From contig NZ_CP097484.1 in NCBI RefSeq assembly GCF_023546765.1, positions 4,186,001 through 4,250,000 of the forward strand: a DNA stretch of 64,000 nt, read 5' to 3'. A program made the translations under genes and the position numbers. The notes under the pieces were generated by a model. It ran no database searches. It saw nothing but the letters and a program-made list of their open reading frames with translations, and was not told the origin of the DNA. Source of the stretch: Methylobacterium tardum (GTDB lineage Bacteria; Pseudomonadota; Alphaproteobacteria; Rhizobiales; Beijerinckiaceae). Positions 56,882-64,000 of this stretch are shown here, in pieces (the stretch's first letter is position 1; every line of letters begins with the position of its first letter).

Positions 56882-57061
56882 TCAGGCAGCCTCCAGGTCG
56901 ATCACCGGGCCGTCGCTCTCGTAATCCATCGGGTCGAGGCGCAGCGGCTGCGCCATGGGCCGCCGGAGACGGCTCGGGAGCGCGACATGGGCCGTTAAGG
57001 CCCCAATAACCACAAGCAGAACAGACCAGACCGCCAATATCGCGGCGCTGTGGATAGACAT
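56882..57061 (-). CDS. Small membrane protein, 59 residues
   Basis: Begins MSIHSAAILAVWSVLLVVIG, one hydrophobic helix, then Arg-rich LPSRLRRPMAQPLRLDP and an acidic tail MDYESDGPVIDLEAA. GAGGT lies 7 nt upstream of ATG 57061. Third-base G/C bias is good in the second half of the frame. The stop is one base from the trmD stop, so the genes converge. Probably an inner-membrane protein of unknown function. Confidence 0.55.
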   Translation of the reverse strand: MSIHSAAILAVWSVLLVVIGALTAHVALPSRLRRPMAQPLRLDPMDYESDGPVIDLEAA

Positions 57062-57275
57062 CAGCGTACCTCAAACGCAACGCGGCACAGCATTAAGGCT
57101 AACGGCCCAGGATTAATCGACGGTTCCGCCGCCCCGAGCAGGCTGTCCCGGGTGGGGCCAGACGGCGAAGACTGCTTGCCGGACAGGCGCTTGCAAGCCG
57201 GCCGGTTTCGGCGCATGCGCGGGACCGGGAACGCTTCCCCGCCGAGGCGCGCCCCTCTGCAAGGATGGATTCGTC
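57062..57275 (+). other. Leader region of serC
   Basis: About 210 nt, G/C-rich with several potential stems (GGCTAACGGCCC; GCCGGCCGGTTTCGGC). An alphaproteobacterial serC RNA motif, seen in 5' leaders of serC, is known; whether it is present here cannot be decided by eye. Promoters for serC and for the small minus-strand gene should both be here. Confidence 0.3.
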
Positions 57276-58445
57276 ATGACCAGCCGCCCCGCGCAGCGAC
57301 CGCGCGTGCCCCATTTCTCCTCCGGCCCCTGCGCCAAGCGTCCGGGCTGGACCCCGGCCGCCCTGGCCGATGCCGCTCTGGGTCGGTCGCACCGCTCCCC
57401 CATCGGCAAGGCCAAGCTCGGCCGGGCTATCGACTTGACGCGGACGGTCCTCCAGGTGCCCGCCGACTATCGGATCGGCATCGTGCCCGCCTCCGATACC
57501 GGCGCCGTCGAGATGGCGATGTGGACGATGCTGGGGCCGAAGCCCGTCGAGGTCGCCGCCTGGGAGGCGTTCGGCAAGGAGTGGGTCACGGACGCGCTGA
57601 GGCAGCTCAAGATCGCGCCCCGCATCCACCAGACGCCCTACGGAATCCTGCCGGATCTCGGGGCGATCGACACCAAGAACAGCGACGTGGTCTTCACTTG
57701 GAACGGGACCGCAGCCGGCGTGAAGGTGCCGAACGGCGATTGGATCGCGGCGGACCGCGCAGGTCTGACGATCTGCGACGCCACCTCGGCCGCTTTCGCG
57801 CAGCCCCTGCCCTGGGACAAGCTCGATGTCGTGACCTTCTCCTGGCAGAAGGTGATGGGCGGCGAGGCGGCGCACGGCATGCTGATCCTCTCGCCCCGCG
57901 CCGTGGCGCGGCTGGAGAGCCACACGCCGACCTGGCCGCTGCCGAAGGTCTTCCGCCTGACCAAGGACGGCACTCTGATCGAGGGCATCTTCAAGGGCGA
58001 CACGATCAACACGCCCTCGATGCTGGCGGTGGAGGATTACCTCGACACGCTGGGCTGGGCCGAGCGGATCGGCGGCCTGCCGGCGCTCCACGCGCGGGCG
58101 GATGCGAATGCCAAGGTGATCTACGACTGGGTCGCGCGCACGCCCTGGATCGCGCCGCTCGCGGTCGATCCCGCCACCTATTCGAACACCGGCGTCTGTC
58201 TCGTGGTCGCCGATCCGGACGTGCTCGCCCGAGGCGACGCGGCGGTCTCGGCCTTCGCGGCAGGGATCGTCGAGCGCCTCGAGCGGGAGGGCGTCGCCCT
58301 CGACATCGGCGCCTACCGCGACGCCCCGGCGGGCCTGCGGATCTGGTGCGGCGCCACGGTCGAGACCTCGGATCTGGAAGCGCTCACGCCCTGGCTCGAC
58401 TGGGCCTTCGCCGAGGAGAAGGCGGCGCTGACGCGGGCGGCGTAA
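57276..58445 (+). CDS. serC: Phosphoserine aminotransferase
   Basis: 389 residues. PLP-dependent class V aminotransferase, second step of serine synthesis. FSSGPCAKRPGWTP at the N-terminus is the family opening; the PLP lysine is in VVTFSWQKVMGGE (about residue 193), and GDTINTPSMLAVEDYL follows. In methylotrophs serine is also the C1 acceptor of the serine cycle. This alphaproteobacterial form is slightly longer than E. coli SerC. GGATGG lies upstream of ATG 57276. Confidence 0.93.
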   Translation: MTSRPAQRPRVPHFSSGPCAKRPGWTPAALADAALGRSHRSPIGKAKLGRAIDLTRTVLQVPADYRIGIVPASDTGAVEMAMWTMLGPKPVEVAAWEAFGKEWVTDALRQLKIAPRIHQTPYGILPDLGAIDTKNSDVVFTWNGTAAGVKVPNGDWIAADRAGLTICDATSAAFAQPLPWDKLDVVTFSWQKVMGGEAAHGMLILSPRAVARLESHTPTWPLPKVFRLTKDGTLIEGIFKGDTINTPSMLAVEDYLDTLGWAERIGGLPALHARADANAKVIYDWVARTPWIAPLAVDPATYSNTGVCLVVADPDVLARGDAAVSAFAAGIVERLEREGVALDIGAYRDAPAGLRIWCGATVETSDLEALTPWLDWAFAEEKAALTRAA

Positions 58446-58520
58446 ACGATTTGCGGGCAACGCCCGGACGCCGCCCCGCATCGTCGTTGCGAGCGCAGCG
58501 AAACGGTAACGGCCTGACGT

Positions 58521-58553
58521 AAAAAACCCCGGCTCTCTCGGAGCCGGGGTTTT
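58521..58553. terminator. Bidirectional intrinsic terminator between serC and amtB
   Basis: AAAAAA, then CCCCGGCTC / GAGCCGGGG around TCTCG, then TTTT. The A-run before and T-run after the stem let it stop transcription from both the serC and the convergent ammonium-transporter genes. Confidence 0.85.
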
Positions 58554-58594
58554 CCTTTGCGTGGACGCGGCCCGGTGGGGCCGCGCCGTCCGTC

Positions 58595-60094
58595 TCAGTA
58601 GTTGTAGGCGCGCTCGCCGTGATCGGCGATGTCGAGACCCTCGCGCTCCTCCTCCTGCGTGACACGCAGGCCGATCGTCACGTCGGCGAGCTTGTAGAGG
58701 ACCGCCGAGCCGATGCCCGACCAGAGGAGCGTCAGGCCGACCGCCTCGGCCTGGATGATGAGCTGGCTCATCATGTCGTAGGCACCGACCGCCAGCTCGC
58801 CCGGCTTCGAGGTGTAGTCGGGGATGCCGACGCCGCCGAGGTTCGGGTCGACCAGGATGCCGGTCGCCAGCGCGCCCAGAATGCCACCGATGCAGTGGAC
58901 GCCGAAGACGTCGAGCGAGTCGTCGTAGCCGAGGGCGTTCTTCACGGTGGAGCACATCACGAAGCAGACCACGCCGGCGACGAGGCCGAGCACGATCGAG
59001 CCCATCGGGCCGGCGAAGCCGGAGGCCGGGGTGACGGCGACCAGGCCGGCGACCGCACCCGACAGCATACCGAGCAGGGACGGCTTGCCCTTGAGCGCCC
59101 ACTCGGCGAACAGCCACGCCACCGCGGCGCCGCAGGTCGCCACGAAGGTGTTGAGCATGGCGAGGGCGGCGGTGCCGTTGGACTCGAGGTTCGAGCCGGC
59201 GTTGAAGCCGAACCAGCCGACCCACAGCAGCGAGGCGCCGATCATCGTCATGGTCAGGGAGTGCGGGGCGAGCAGGTCGCGGCCGTAGCCGATGCGCTTG
59301 CCCATGATCAGGCAGCCGACGAAGCCGGCGATGCCCGCGTTGATGTGGACCACGGTGCCGCCGGCGAAGTCGAGGGCGCCCTTCTGGAAGAGGAAGCCGG
59401 CATCCTTGTTGACGGCGTCGAGGGCCGCCTGGGCGGTCGCCTTCGAGGCATCGTCGGTGGCAGCGGCCAGCGCCTTGGCGGCGTTGCCGACGGCGTCCGG
59501 GCCGCCCCAGTACCAGACCATGTGGGCCATCGGGAAGTAGATGACCGTGACCCAGAGGATCGTGAACACCACCAGAGCCGAGAACTTCATCCGCTCGGCG
59601 AAGGCGCCGACGATCAGCGCGGGCGTGATCATCGCGAACGTCATCTGGAAGCACAGATAGGCGTATTCGGGAATCACGACGCCGTTGGAGAAGGTCGCCA
59701 CCGTCGAGTTCGCGTCGATGCCCTTCAGGAAGGCCTTCGAGAAGCCGCCGACGAAGTCGTTGAGGCCGCCGCCGTTGGTGAAGGCGAGGCTGTAGCCGTA
59801 GAACACCCAGAGCAGGCCGACGATCGACACGATCGCGAAGACCTGGGTCAGCACCGACAGCATGTTCTTGGTGCGGACGAGGCCGCCGTAGAACAGCGCG
59901 AGGCCCGGGACCGACATCATCAGCACCAGGGCCGACGAGATCATCATCCAGGCCGTGTCACCCTTGTTGGGGATCGGGGACGGCGGCGGCGAGGCCGCCT
60001 CCGGCGTCGGCGTCTGCGCGAGAGACGGCTCGATCAGGAGGGCGGCGATCGCCGCCCCTCCCAAGCCGAGCATGAGGGCATGACGAAGTTTCAT
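58595..60094 (-). CDS. amtB: Ammonium transporter
   Basis: About 499 residues, signal-peptide-like N-terminus (MKLRHALMLGLGGAAIAALL) and 11 hydrophobic segments. Amt-family features are LALFYGGLVRTKN near TM1, WVTVIYFPMAHMVWYWGG, FAGGTVVHINAGIAGFVGC (pore His), NAGSNLESNG and DVFGVHCIGGILGALATGI. The C-terminus (GLRVTQEEEREGLDIADHGE) is the segment that contacts GlnK. Start ATG 60094 or GTG 60100 (GGGAG upstream). It is 89 nt downstream of glnK on the same strand; nitrogen-limited expression is expected. Confidence 0.95.
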   Translation of the reverse strand: MKLRHALMLGLGGAAIAALLIEPSLAQTPTPEAASPPPSPIPNKGDTAWMMISSALVLMMSVPGLALFYGGLVRTKNMLSVLTQVFAIVSIVGLLWVFYGYSLAFTNGGGLNDFVGGFSKAFLKGIDANSTVATFSNGVVIPEYAYLCFQMTFAMITPALIVGAFAERMKFSALVVFTILWVTVIYFPMAHMVWYWGGPDAVGNAAKALAAATDDASKATAQAALDAVNKDAGFLFQKGALDFAGGTVVHINAGIAGFVGCLIMGKRIGYGRDLLAPHSLTMTMIGASLLWVGWFGFNAGSNLESNGTAALAMLNTFVATCGAAVAWLFAEWALKGKPSLLGMLSGAVAGLVAVTPASGFAGPMGSIVLGLVAGVVCFVMCSTVKNALGYDDSLDVFGVHCIGGILGALATGILVDPNLGGVGIPDYTSKPGELAVGAYDMMSQLIIQAEAVGLTLLWSGIGSAVLYKLADVTIGLRVTQEEEREGLDIADHGERAYNY

Positions 60095-60189
60095 GGGCAC
60101 GTGGCTCCCGGTCGGAATTCGCGTTGTGTCAGAAAGGCATGAAGCTCTGTGGGCCCGGCGCGCCGGGCGTGGACTCGGACGGCGTCCGG

Positions 60190-60528
60190 TCAGAGGGCGT
60201 CGGCGTCGGTCTCGCCGGTCCGGATGCGCACCGCCTTCTCCAGCGGCATCACGAAAATCTTGCCGTCACCGATCTGGCCGGTCCGGGCCGCGCCCGCGAT
60301 GGCGTCGATCACGCTCGACGTCAGGTCGGAGGCGACGGCAACCTCGATCTTCAGCTTGGGCAGGAAGCTCACGGCGTACTCGGCGCCGCGGTAGATCTCG
60401 GTATGGCCCTTCTGCCGGCCGTAACCCTTCACCTCCGTCACCGTCAGGCCGTGCACGCCGATTCCGGTCAGCGCATCGCGGACCTCCTCGAGCTTGAACG
60501 GCTTGATGATGGCCATCACGATTTTCAT
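60190..60528 (-). CDS. glnK: PII nitrogen regulatory protein GlnK
   Basis: 112 residues, complete. Opens MKIVMAIIKPFKLEEVRDAL, and the T-loop YRGAEYAVSFLPK includes Tyr51, the uridylylation site. C-terminal GKIFVMPLEKAVRIRTGE is typical. Adjacent to amtB, hence GlnK rather than GlnB. Senses nitrogen and energy state and blocks the transporter when nitrogen is plentiful. A sigma54-like promoter lies 112-127 nt upstream. Confidence 0.95.
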   Translation of the reverse strand: MKIVMAIIKPFKLEEVRDALTGIGVHGLTVTEVKGYGRQKGHTEIYRGAEYAVSFLPKLKIEVAVASDLTSSVIDAIAGAARTGQIGDGKIFVMPLEKAVRIRTGETDADAL

Positions 60529-60639
60529 GGGCGACGCCCCCTTCGCAATCCTTGGGAACCGTTGCCGTCGCCCGACTTGCAGGACGACCCGGCCCGGATC
60601 GTCCGCAGGCTCGGGATGGCCCGCGGTTGAAGGCCGCTA

Positions 60640-60655
60640 TTCAAGGACTATGCCA
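60640..60655 (-). promoter_or_regulatory. Sigma54-like promoter for glnK-amtB
   Basis: On the minus strand TGGCATAGTCCTTGAA matches the TGGCAC-N-TTGC pattern with -24 GG intact but A in place of C at the -12 position. It is 112 nt before the glnK start. Nitrogen-regulated sigma54 control of glnK-amtB is established in other proteobacteria; use here is inference. Confidence 0.4.
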
Positions 60656-60828
60656 GAGGGGCTGGGCCGGGAACATTTTCCCGGATCGCGCTTCTGCCCA
60701 CGGATTAGCCCGCAACGGCCAGATCCGAGGCAACGTGGCGGGAGATGCCGCTCAGCCGATGGGCAAACTGCCCAAATCGATGCACCGTACCGCGTTGCAG
60801 ACTCGCAACACACGCGTCAGAACGTGTT

Positions 60829-61728
60829 TTAATCCCCGATCCGGCGGACGAGTCCCTCCTGCGCGACCGAGGCCACGAGGTTGCCGGCCCGGTCGAAGAT
60901 CTGCCCGCGGGCGAAGCCGCGGGCACCCCCGGCAACCGGGCTGTCCTGCGCGTAGAGAAGCCACTCGTCGATCTTCACGGGTCGATGGAACCAGAGCGCG
61001 TGGTCGAGGCTCGCCGCCTGGATGGCGGGGTCGAACACCGAGCGCCCGTGCGGGATCAGCGAGACGTCGAGCAGGGTCATGTCGGAGGCGTAGGCCAGAA
61101 CCGCCCGGTGCAGGGCCGGATCGTCCGGAAGCGCCGAGGCCGCGCGCAGCCAGACATTGAAGACCGGCTCGGGAGGCCGTCCGCCCGCCTGAGCGGGGAT
61201 GTAGCGGTTGAGGTCGACCGGGCGCAGGTCGATCGGGCGCTCGCGGCCGAAATAGGCGGCGATCGCCTCCGGCATGCCGGTCCCGCCCGCCTCCGCCAGG
61301 GCCTTGCCGTCGAGGAGGCCCTCCGGACCCGCCACCGCCGGCATCGCGGGCTGGTGCGTGAGGCCCTCCTCGGCGACTTGGTAGGAGACCGTCGTGGCGA
61401 AGATCGCCCGCCCGTGCTGGATCGCCTTGACCCGGCGCGTGGTGAAGCTCCGGCCGTCCCGGATACGCTCGACCTCGTAGACGATAGGGGTTCGGGGATC
61501 GCCCGGGAGCATGAAATACGCGTGCAGCGAGTGGGCCGGGCGGTCGTCCGGCACCGTCCGAGTCGCGGCGACCAGGGCCTGCGCGACGACCTGACCGCCG
61601 AAGACCCGGCGCCAGCCCGTCTTGGGGTTCTGACCCCGGAAGAGATCGACCTCCAGCCGCTCCAGGTCGAGGATGGCGATCAGCTCGGCGACGGCATCCG
61701 TCATCGCGTCGGTATTGGCGTCGGTCAT
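60829..61728 (-). CDS. tesB: Acyl-CoA thioesterase II
   Basis: 299 residues. Double hotdog thioesterase that cleaves medium- and long-chain acyl-CoA. FGGQVVAQALVAATRTVP, SLHAYFMLPGDP, RSFTTRRVKAIQHG and, in the second half, YASDMTLLDVSLIPHG and SLDHALWFHRP are family signatures. MTDANTDAMTDAVAELI at the start is flexible. It is divergent from the UbiH-like gene by about 100 nt. Role may be lipid turnover or acyl-chain recycling. Confidence 0.92.
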   Translation of the reverse strand: MTDANTDAMTDAVAELIAILDLERLEVDLFRGQNPKTGWRRVFGGQVVAQALVAATRTVPDDRPAHSLHAYFMLPGDPRTPIVYEVERIRDGRSFTTRRVKAIQHGRAIFATTVSYQVAEEGLTHQPAMPAVAGPEGLLDGKALAEAGGTGMPEAIAAYFGRERPIDLRPVDLNRYIPAQAGGRPPEPVFNVWLRAASALPDDPALHRAVLAYASDMTLLDVSLIPHGRSVFDPAIQAASLDHALWFHRPVKIDEWLLYAQDSPVAGGARGFARGQIFDRAGNLVASVAQEGLVRRIGD

Positions 61729-61829
61729 GACCCGCGGGGTTTCCGTTCGTTGCCCGCGTGCGACATAGGCCTTTCAGACGAACCAATCCACGCGTCCCGC
61801 ACGCGGGCGACACACCGGAGATCTGCCAC

Positions 61830-63074
61830 ATGACGGCCGAGATGCCCCGCCCCGGCAGCCGCAGCCTCCTGATCGCCGGCGGCGGCCTGCCGAGCCTCGC
61901 CTTGGCGCTGGCCCTCAAGCAGGCCCACGGCCCGGCGCTCGCCGTGACGGTAATCGACCCGGGCGCCGCGGATCCCGCGCGGCACCGCGGCCGCGCCTAC
62001 GCCCTCGCGGCCGGCGGGCGTCGGATGCTGGGGCAGCTCGGCCTGTGGCCCCGCGTCGCGGAGGCGTCCGAGCCGATCACCGAGATGGTGATCAGCGACA
62101 GTCGCCTCGCCGATCCGGTCCGGCCCGTCTTCCTCATCTTCGGGCGCGAGGACGAGGAATCCCGCGCGGCCGACGAACCCTTCGCCCACATGGTCGAGGC
62201 CGAACCCCTGGCTGCGGCGCTGGCGGAGACCTGCCGGGCGGCGGGCGTGTCCTTCGTGACGGCGGGAGTGGTGCGGGCCGCGCCGGAGGGCGCCGCGATC
62301 CGCGCGGTGCTGACGACCGGCGACAGCCTGCGCGGCGACCTGCTGGTGGCCGCCGACGGCGCGCGCTCGCGCCTGCGCGAGGCCGCGCGGATCGGCTGGG
62401 TCGGCTGGTCCTACCCGCAGGTCGGGATCGTGGCGACCATCGGCCATGCCCGGCCGCATGCGGGCCGGGCCTTCGAGCATTTCCTGCCTGCCGGCCCGTT
62501 CGCGATCCTGCCGCTGCGCGACGGCGGCGCCCTGGGCCATCGCTCCTCGATCGTCTGGACCGAGCGGTCGGACACGGCCGAGGCCCTGCTCTCCGGGGCG
62601 CCCGACGAGGTGCTGGCCGAGATCGAGCGTCGGTTCACCCTGGACCTCGGCGCCCTCGCGCTGGAACACGGCCCGAGCCGGCACCCGCTGGCCTTCGGCA
62701 TCGCCCGGGCGTTCCGCGCCGAGCGGCTCGCCCTGCTGGGGGATGCCGCCCACGTCATCCACCCGATCGCCGGCCAGGGCCTCAATCTCGGCCTCGCCGA
62801 CGCGGCAGCGTTGGCCGAGGCGATGACGGGCGCGCTGCGCCTCGGCCTCGACCCGGGCAGCCCGGACGTCCTGCGCGCCTACGAGCGTGCGCGCCGGTTC
62901 GACAGCTTCGCCATGGCAGCGGCGACGGACGGTCTGAACCGCCTGTTCTCGAACGACGCCCTGCCGCTCCGGCTCGCCCGCGACCTGGGCCTCGGGATCG
63001 TGGACCGGCTGCCCGGCCTCAAGCGCTTCTTCATCGGCGAGGCGGCCGCCTCGCGGGGTCGCGGCCGCGGCTAA
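61830..63074 (+). CDS. FAD-dependent hydroxylase, UbiH/Coq6 family
   Basis: 414 residues. FAD-dependent aromatic hydroxylase, probably acting in ubiquinone synthesis. N-terminal site LLIAGGGLPSLALALAL (GxGxxG-like), central ribityl-binding DLLVAADGARSRLRE and the family motif LLGDAAHVIHPIAGQGLNLGL near residue 300. ATG 61830 with GGAG 10 nt upstream is favoured over the open frame to 61758. Which ring position it hydroxylates (UbiH, UbiF, UbiI or UbiL-like) cannot be told by eye. Confidence 0.88.
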   Translation: MTAEMPRPGSRSLLIAGGGLPSLALALALKQAHGPALAVTVIDPGAADPARHRGRAYALAAGGRRMLGQLGLWPRVAEASEPITEMVISDSRLADPVRPVFLIFGREDEESRAADEPFAHMVEAEPLAAALAETCRAAGVSFVTAGVVRAAPEGAAIRAVLTTGDSLRGDLLVAADGARSRLREAARIGWVGWSYPQVGIVATIGHARPHAGRAFEHFLPAGPFAILPLRDGGALGHRSSIVWTERSDTAEALLSGAPDEVLAEIERRFTLDLGALALEHGPSRHPLAFGIARAFRAERLALLGDAAHVIHPIAGQGLNLGLADAAALAEAMTGALRLGLDPGSPDVLRAYERARRFDSFAMAAATDGLNRLFSNDALPLRLARDLGLGIVDRLPGLKRFFIGEAAASRGRGRG

Positions 63075-63154
63075 TGCGGGGGGAGGCGCTGTAGGGCCTC
63101 CCGGATCAGCGCATCATCGGAACACAACGGCTGCGGGCAGACCCGCTCAGGCTC

Positions 63155-63664
63155 TCAGCCGGCGACGAGGGCGCGGGCCCGGCGCATCCAGCGCATCGAG
63201 GCCTCGACCAAAGTGGGGCTCTGGTGCTTGAGGATCGCCGACTTCAGGAGGGTCTTGGGGACCTCCCAGAGCTGGACGGACCCGATCGGGAAATGCGCCA
63301 CATCGCCCGCCGTGAGGTGACGGCGCTCGCCATCCGCCCCGGTGATGAAGACGTCGCCATCGAGGATGGTGATGATCTCGTCGGCGTGGTGGGTCCAGCG
63401 GAACGCGCTCGCGGTGGTGCGCCAGAGATAGACATGCGCAGACCCGTCATGGGTCTGCGAGACTTCTGCCACTTCGGTGACGGGACTTCCCGAGACGACC
63501 CAGTCGGCCGGGATCGGCGCAGGGCTGAAGGCGGCGATCCCGGGCTTGATCGTGGTCCCGGAGACGGGACGCCCCTGCTCGTGGAGCCGGATCTCCGCAT
63601 AGGCACCGGCCGCCAGCAGGAGGACGGCGACGAGGGCGATCTTCTTCACGGTCAGCTCCGGCAC
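63155..63664 (-). CDS. Exported cupin-domain protein
   Basis: 169 residues. N-terminal membrane or signal segment VKKIALVAVLLLAAGAYAE, then a beta-rich cupin with WTHHADEIITILDGDVFITG and HLTAGDVAHFPIGSVQLWEV, recalling the EutQ-like (DUF861) group. His residues of the cupin motif 1 are partly present. Likely periplasmic or membrane-anchored. It is convergent with the UbiH-like gene, about 80 nt apart. Function unknown. Confidence 0.75.
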   Translation of the reverse strand: MPELTVKKIALVAVLLLAAGAYAEIRLHEQGRPVSGTTIKPGIAAFSPAPIPADWVVSGSPVTEVAEVSQTHDGSAHVYLWRTTASAFRWTHHADEIITILDGDVFITGADGERRHLTAGDVAHFPIGSVQLWEVPKTLLKSAILKHQSPTLVEASMRWMRRARALVAG

Positions 63665-63891
63665 GCCGCGCTCAAGACATCCTTGAACGATGACAGCAGT
63701 GTCCGTGCTTCATCTCCCATCGAATAGTGGCCGGACAGCCTGAAACGGCGCATCCATGCAATCTTTGCGTGTTTGCCTTAATTCCACCTCCCGACGATCG
63801 CGCTCGTTCAGACCTCGCGATGCTCCGGATGTCCGCGAGCGTTCGCAGCCTCCGTTGCGCACCGGCGGATCCCGTCGCCAGCGCGAGCGGG

Positions 63892-64000
63892 TCAGCGCCC
63901 GGCGGCCGCTCCGGTCCCACGCTCGGTGATCCAGCGGGTTGCGTCGGCCCGCGGGGCGACCACGTCGGTGTCGGTGCGCAGCTGCGGGCTGTAGGAGGGA
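63892..64000 (-). CDS. C-terminal fragment of a gene running off the window
   Basis: Read on the minus strand, the last 109 bases give PSYSPQLRTDTDVVAPRADA, then TRWITERGTGAAAGR and TGA at 63892-63894. Codon use is normal for this genome. The gene cannot be identified from 35 residues. The 227 nt between it and the cupin gene hold nothing that I recognise. Confidence 0.4.
   Translation of the reverse strand, partial: PSYSPQLRTDTDVVAPRADATRWITERGTGAAAGR

Overview
The window is a stretch of a GC-rich alphaproteobacterial chromosome, most likely Methylobacterium/Methylorubrum or a close relative. The clues are strong G/C third-position bias, a PopZ (DUF2497) polar organizer, an NDUFS4-type complex I accessory subunit, GlnK-Amt, and REP-like palindromes of the kind common in this group. 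The genus is inference; no rRNA is present.

Bases 1-33200 are a large exopolysaccharide (EPS) locus in several blocks. A UDP-glucuronate 4-epimerase opens the window. A minus-strand operon (GT4 glycosyltransferase, DUF1800, DUF1501, methyltransferase) follows, coupled by 4-nt overlaps. A plus-strand run carries a GMC oxidoreductase, three glycosyltransferases and a Wzx-type flippase. Next come an orphan OmpR-type regulator, a membrane-anchored unknown and a WcaJ-type initiating sugar-phosphate transferase. A minus-strand block (HAD-UbiA fusion, DprE1-like oxidase, DprE2-like SDR, GT-C-like membrane protein, acyltransferase, GtrA) looks like a polyprenyl-phosphoryl-arabinose pathway. Divergent from it is a Wzc / acyltransferase / Wza-like / Wzy operon, then UDP-glucose dehydrogenase. 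Together they cover precursor supply (UDP-Glc to UDP-GlcA to UDP-GalA), lipid-linked initiation, assembly, flipping, polymerisation, length control and export.

Bases 33269-42014 hold an integrated element of about 8.67 kb that cuts a tRNA-Pro(CGG) gene in two just after its anticodon loop. The 5' half lies at the left edge and the 3' half at the right edge, sharing a GGGAC core. Inside are a complete tRNA-Pro(UGG) and a minus-strand operon: a tyrosine recombinase (GmtY-like), a large integrase-like protein (GmtZ-like), a coiled-coil protein, a RecD2-like helicase and a small GmtX-like protein. It resembles the gamma-mobile-trio (GMT) class of recombinase-trio elements, here in an alphaproteobacterium and with two extra genes inside the trio.

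Bases 42015-64000 are mostly housekeeping: complex I subunit, nucleoside deaminase, spore-photoproduct-lyase-like radical SAM enzyme, GGDEF-EAL protein, collagen-like secreted protein, TolC, PopZ, ValS, DegP-type protease, TrmD, SerC, Amt-GlnK, TesB, a UbiH-like hydroxylase and a cupin protein.

Twelve single-base frame breaks fall between 10.1 and 44.7 kb, nine of them explained by one base missing from a homopolymer run. This looks more like consensus error than decay, so the affected genes are described as probable intact genes with broken frames.
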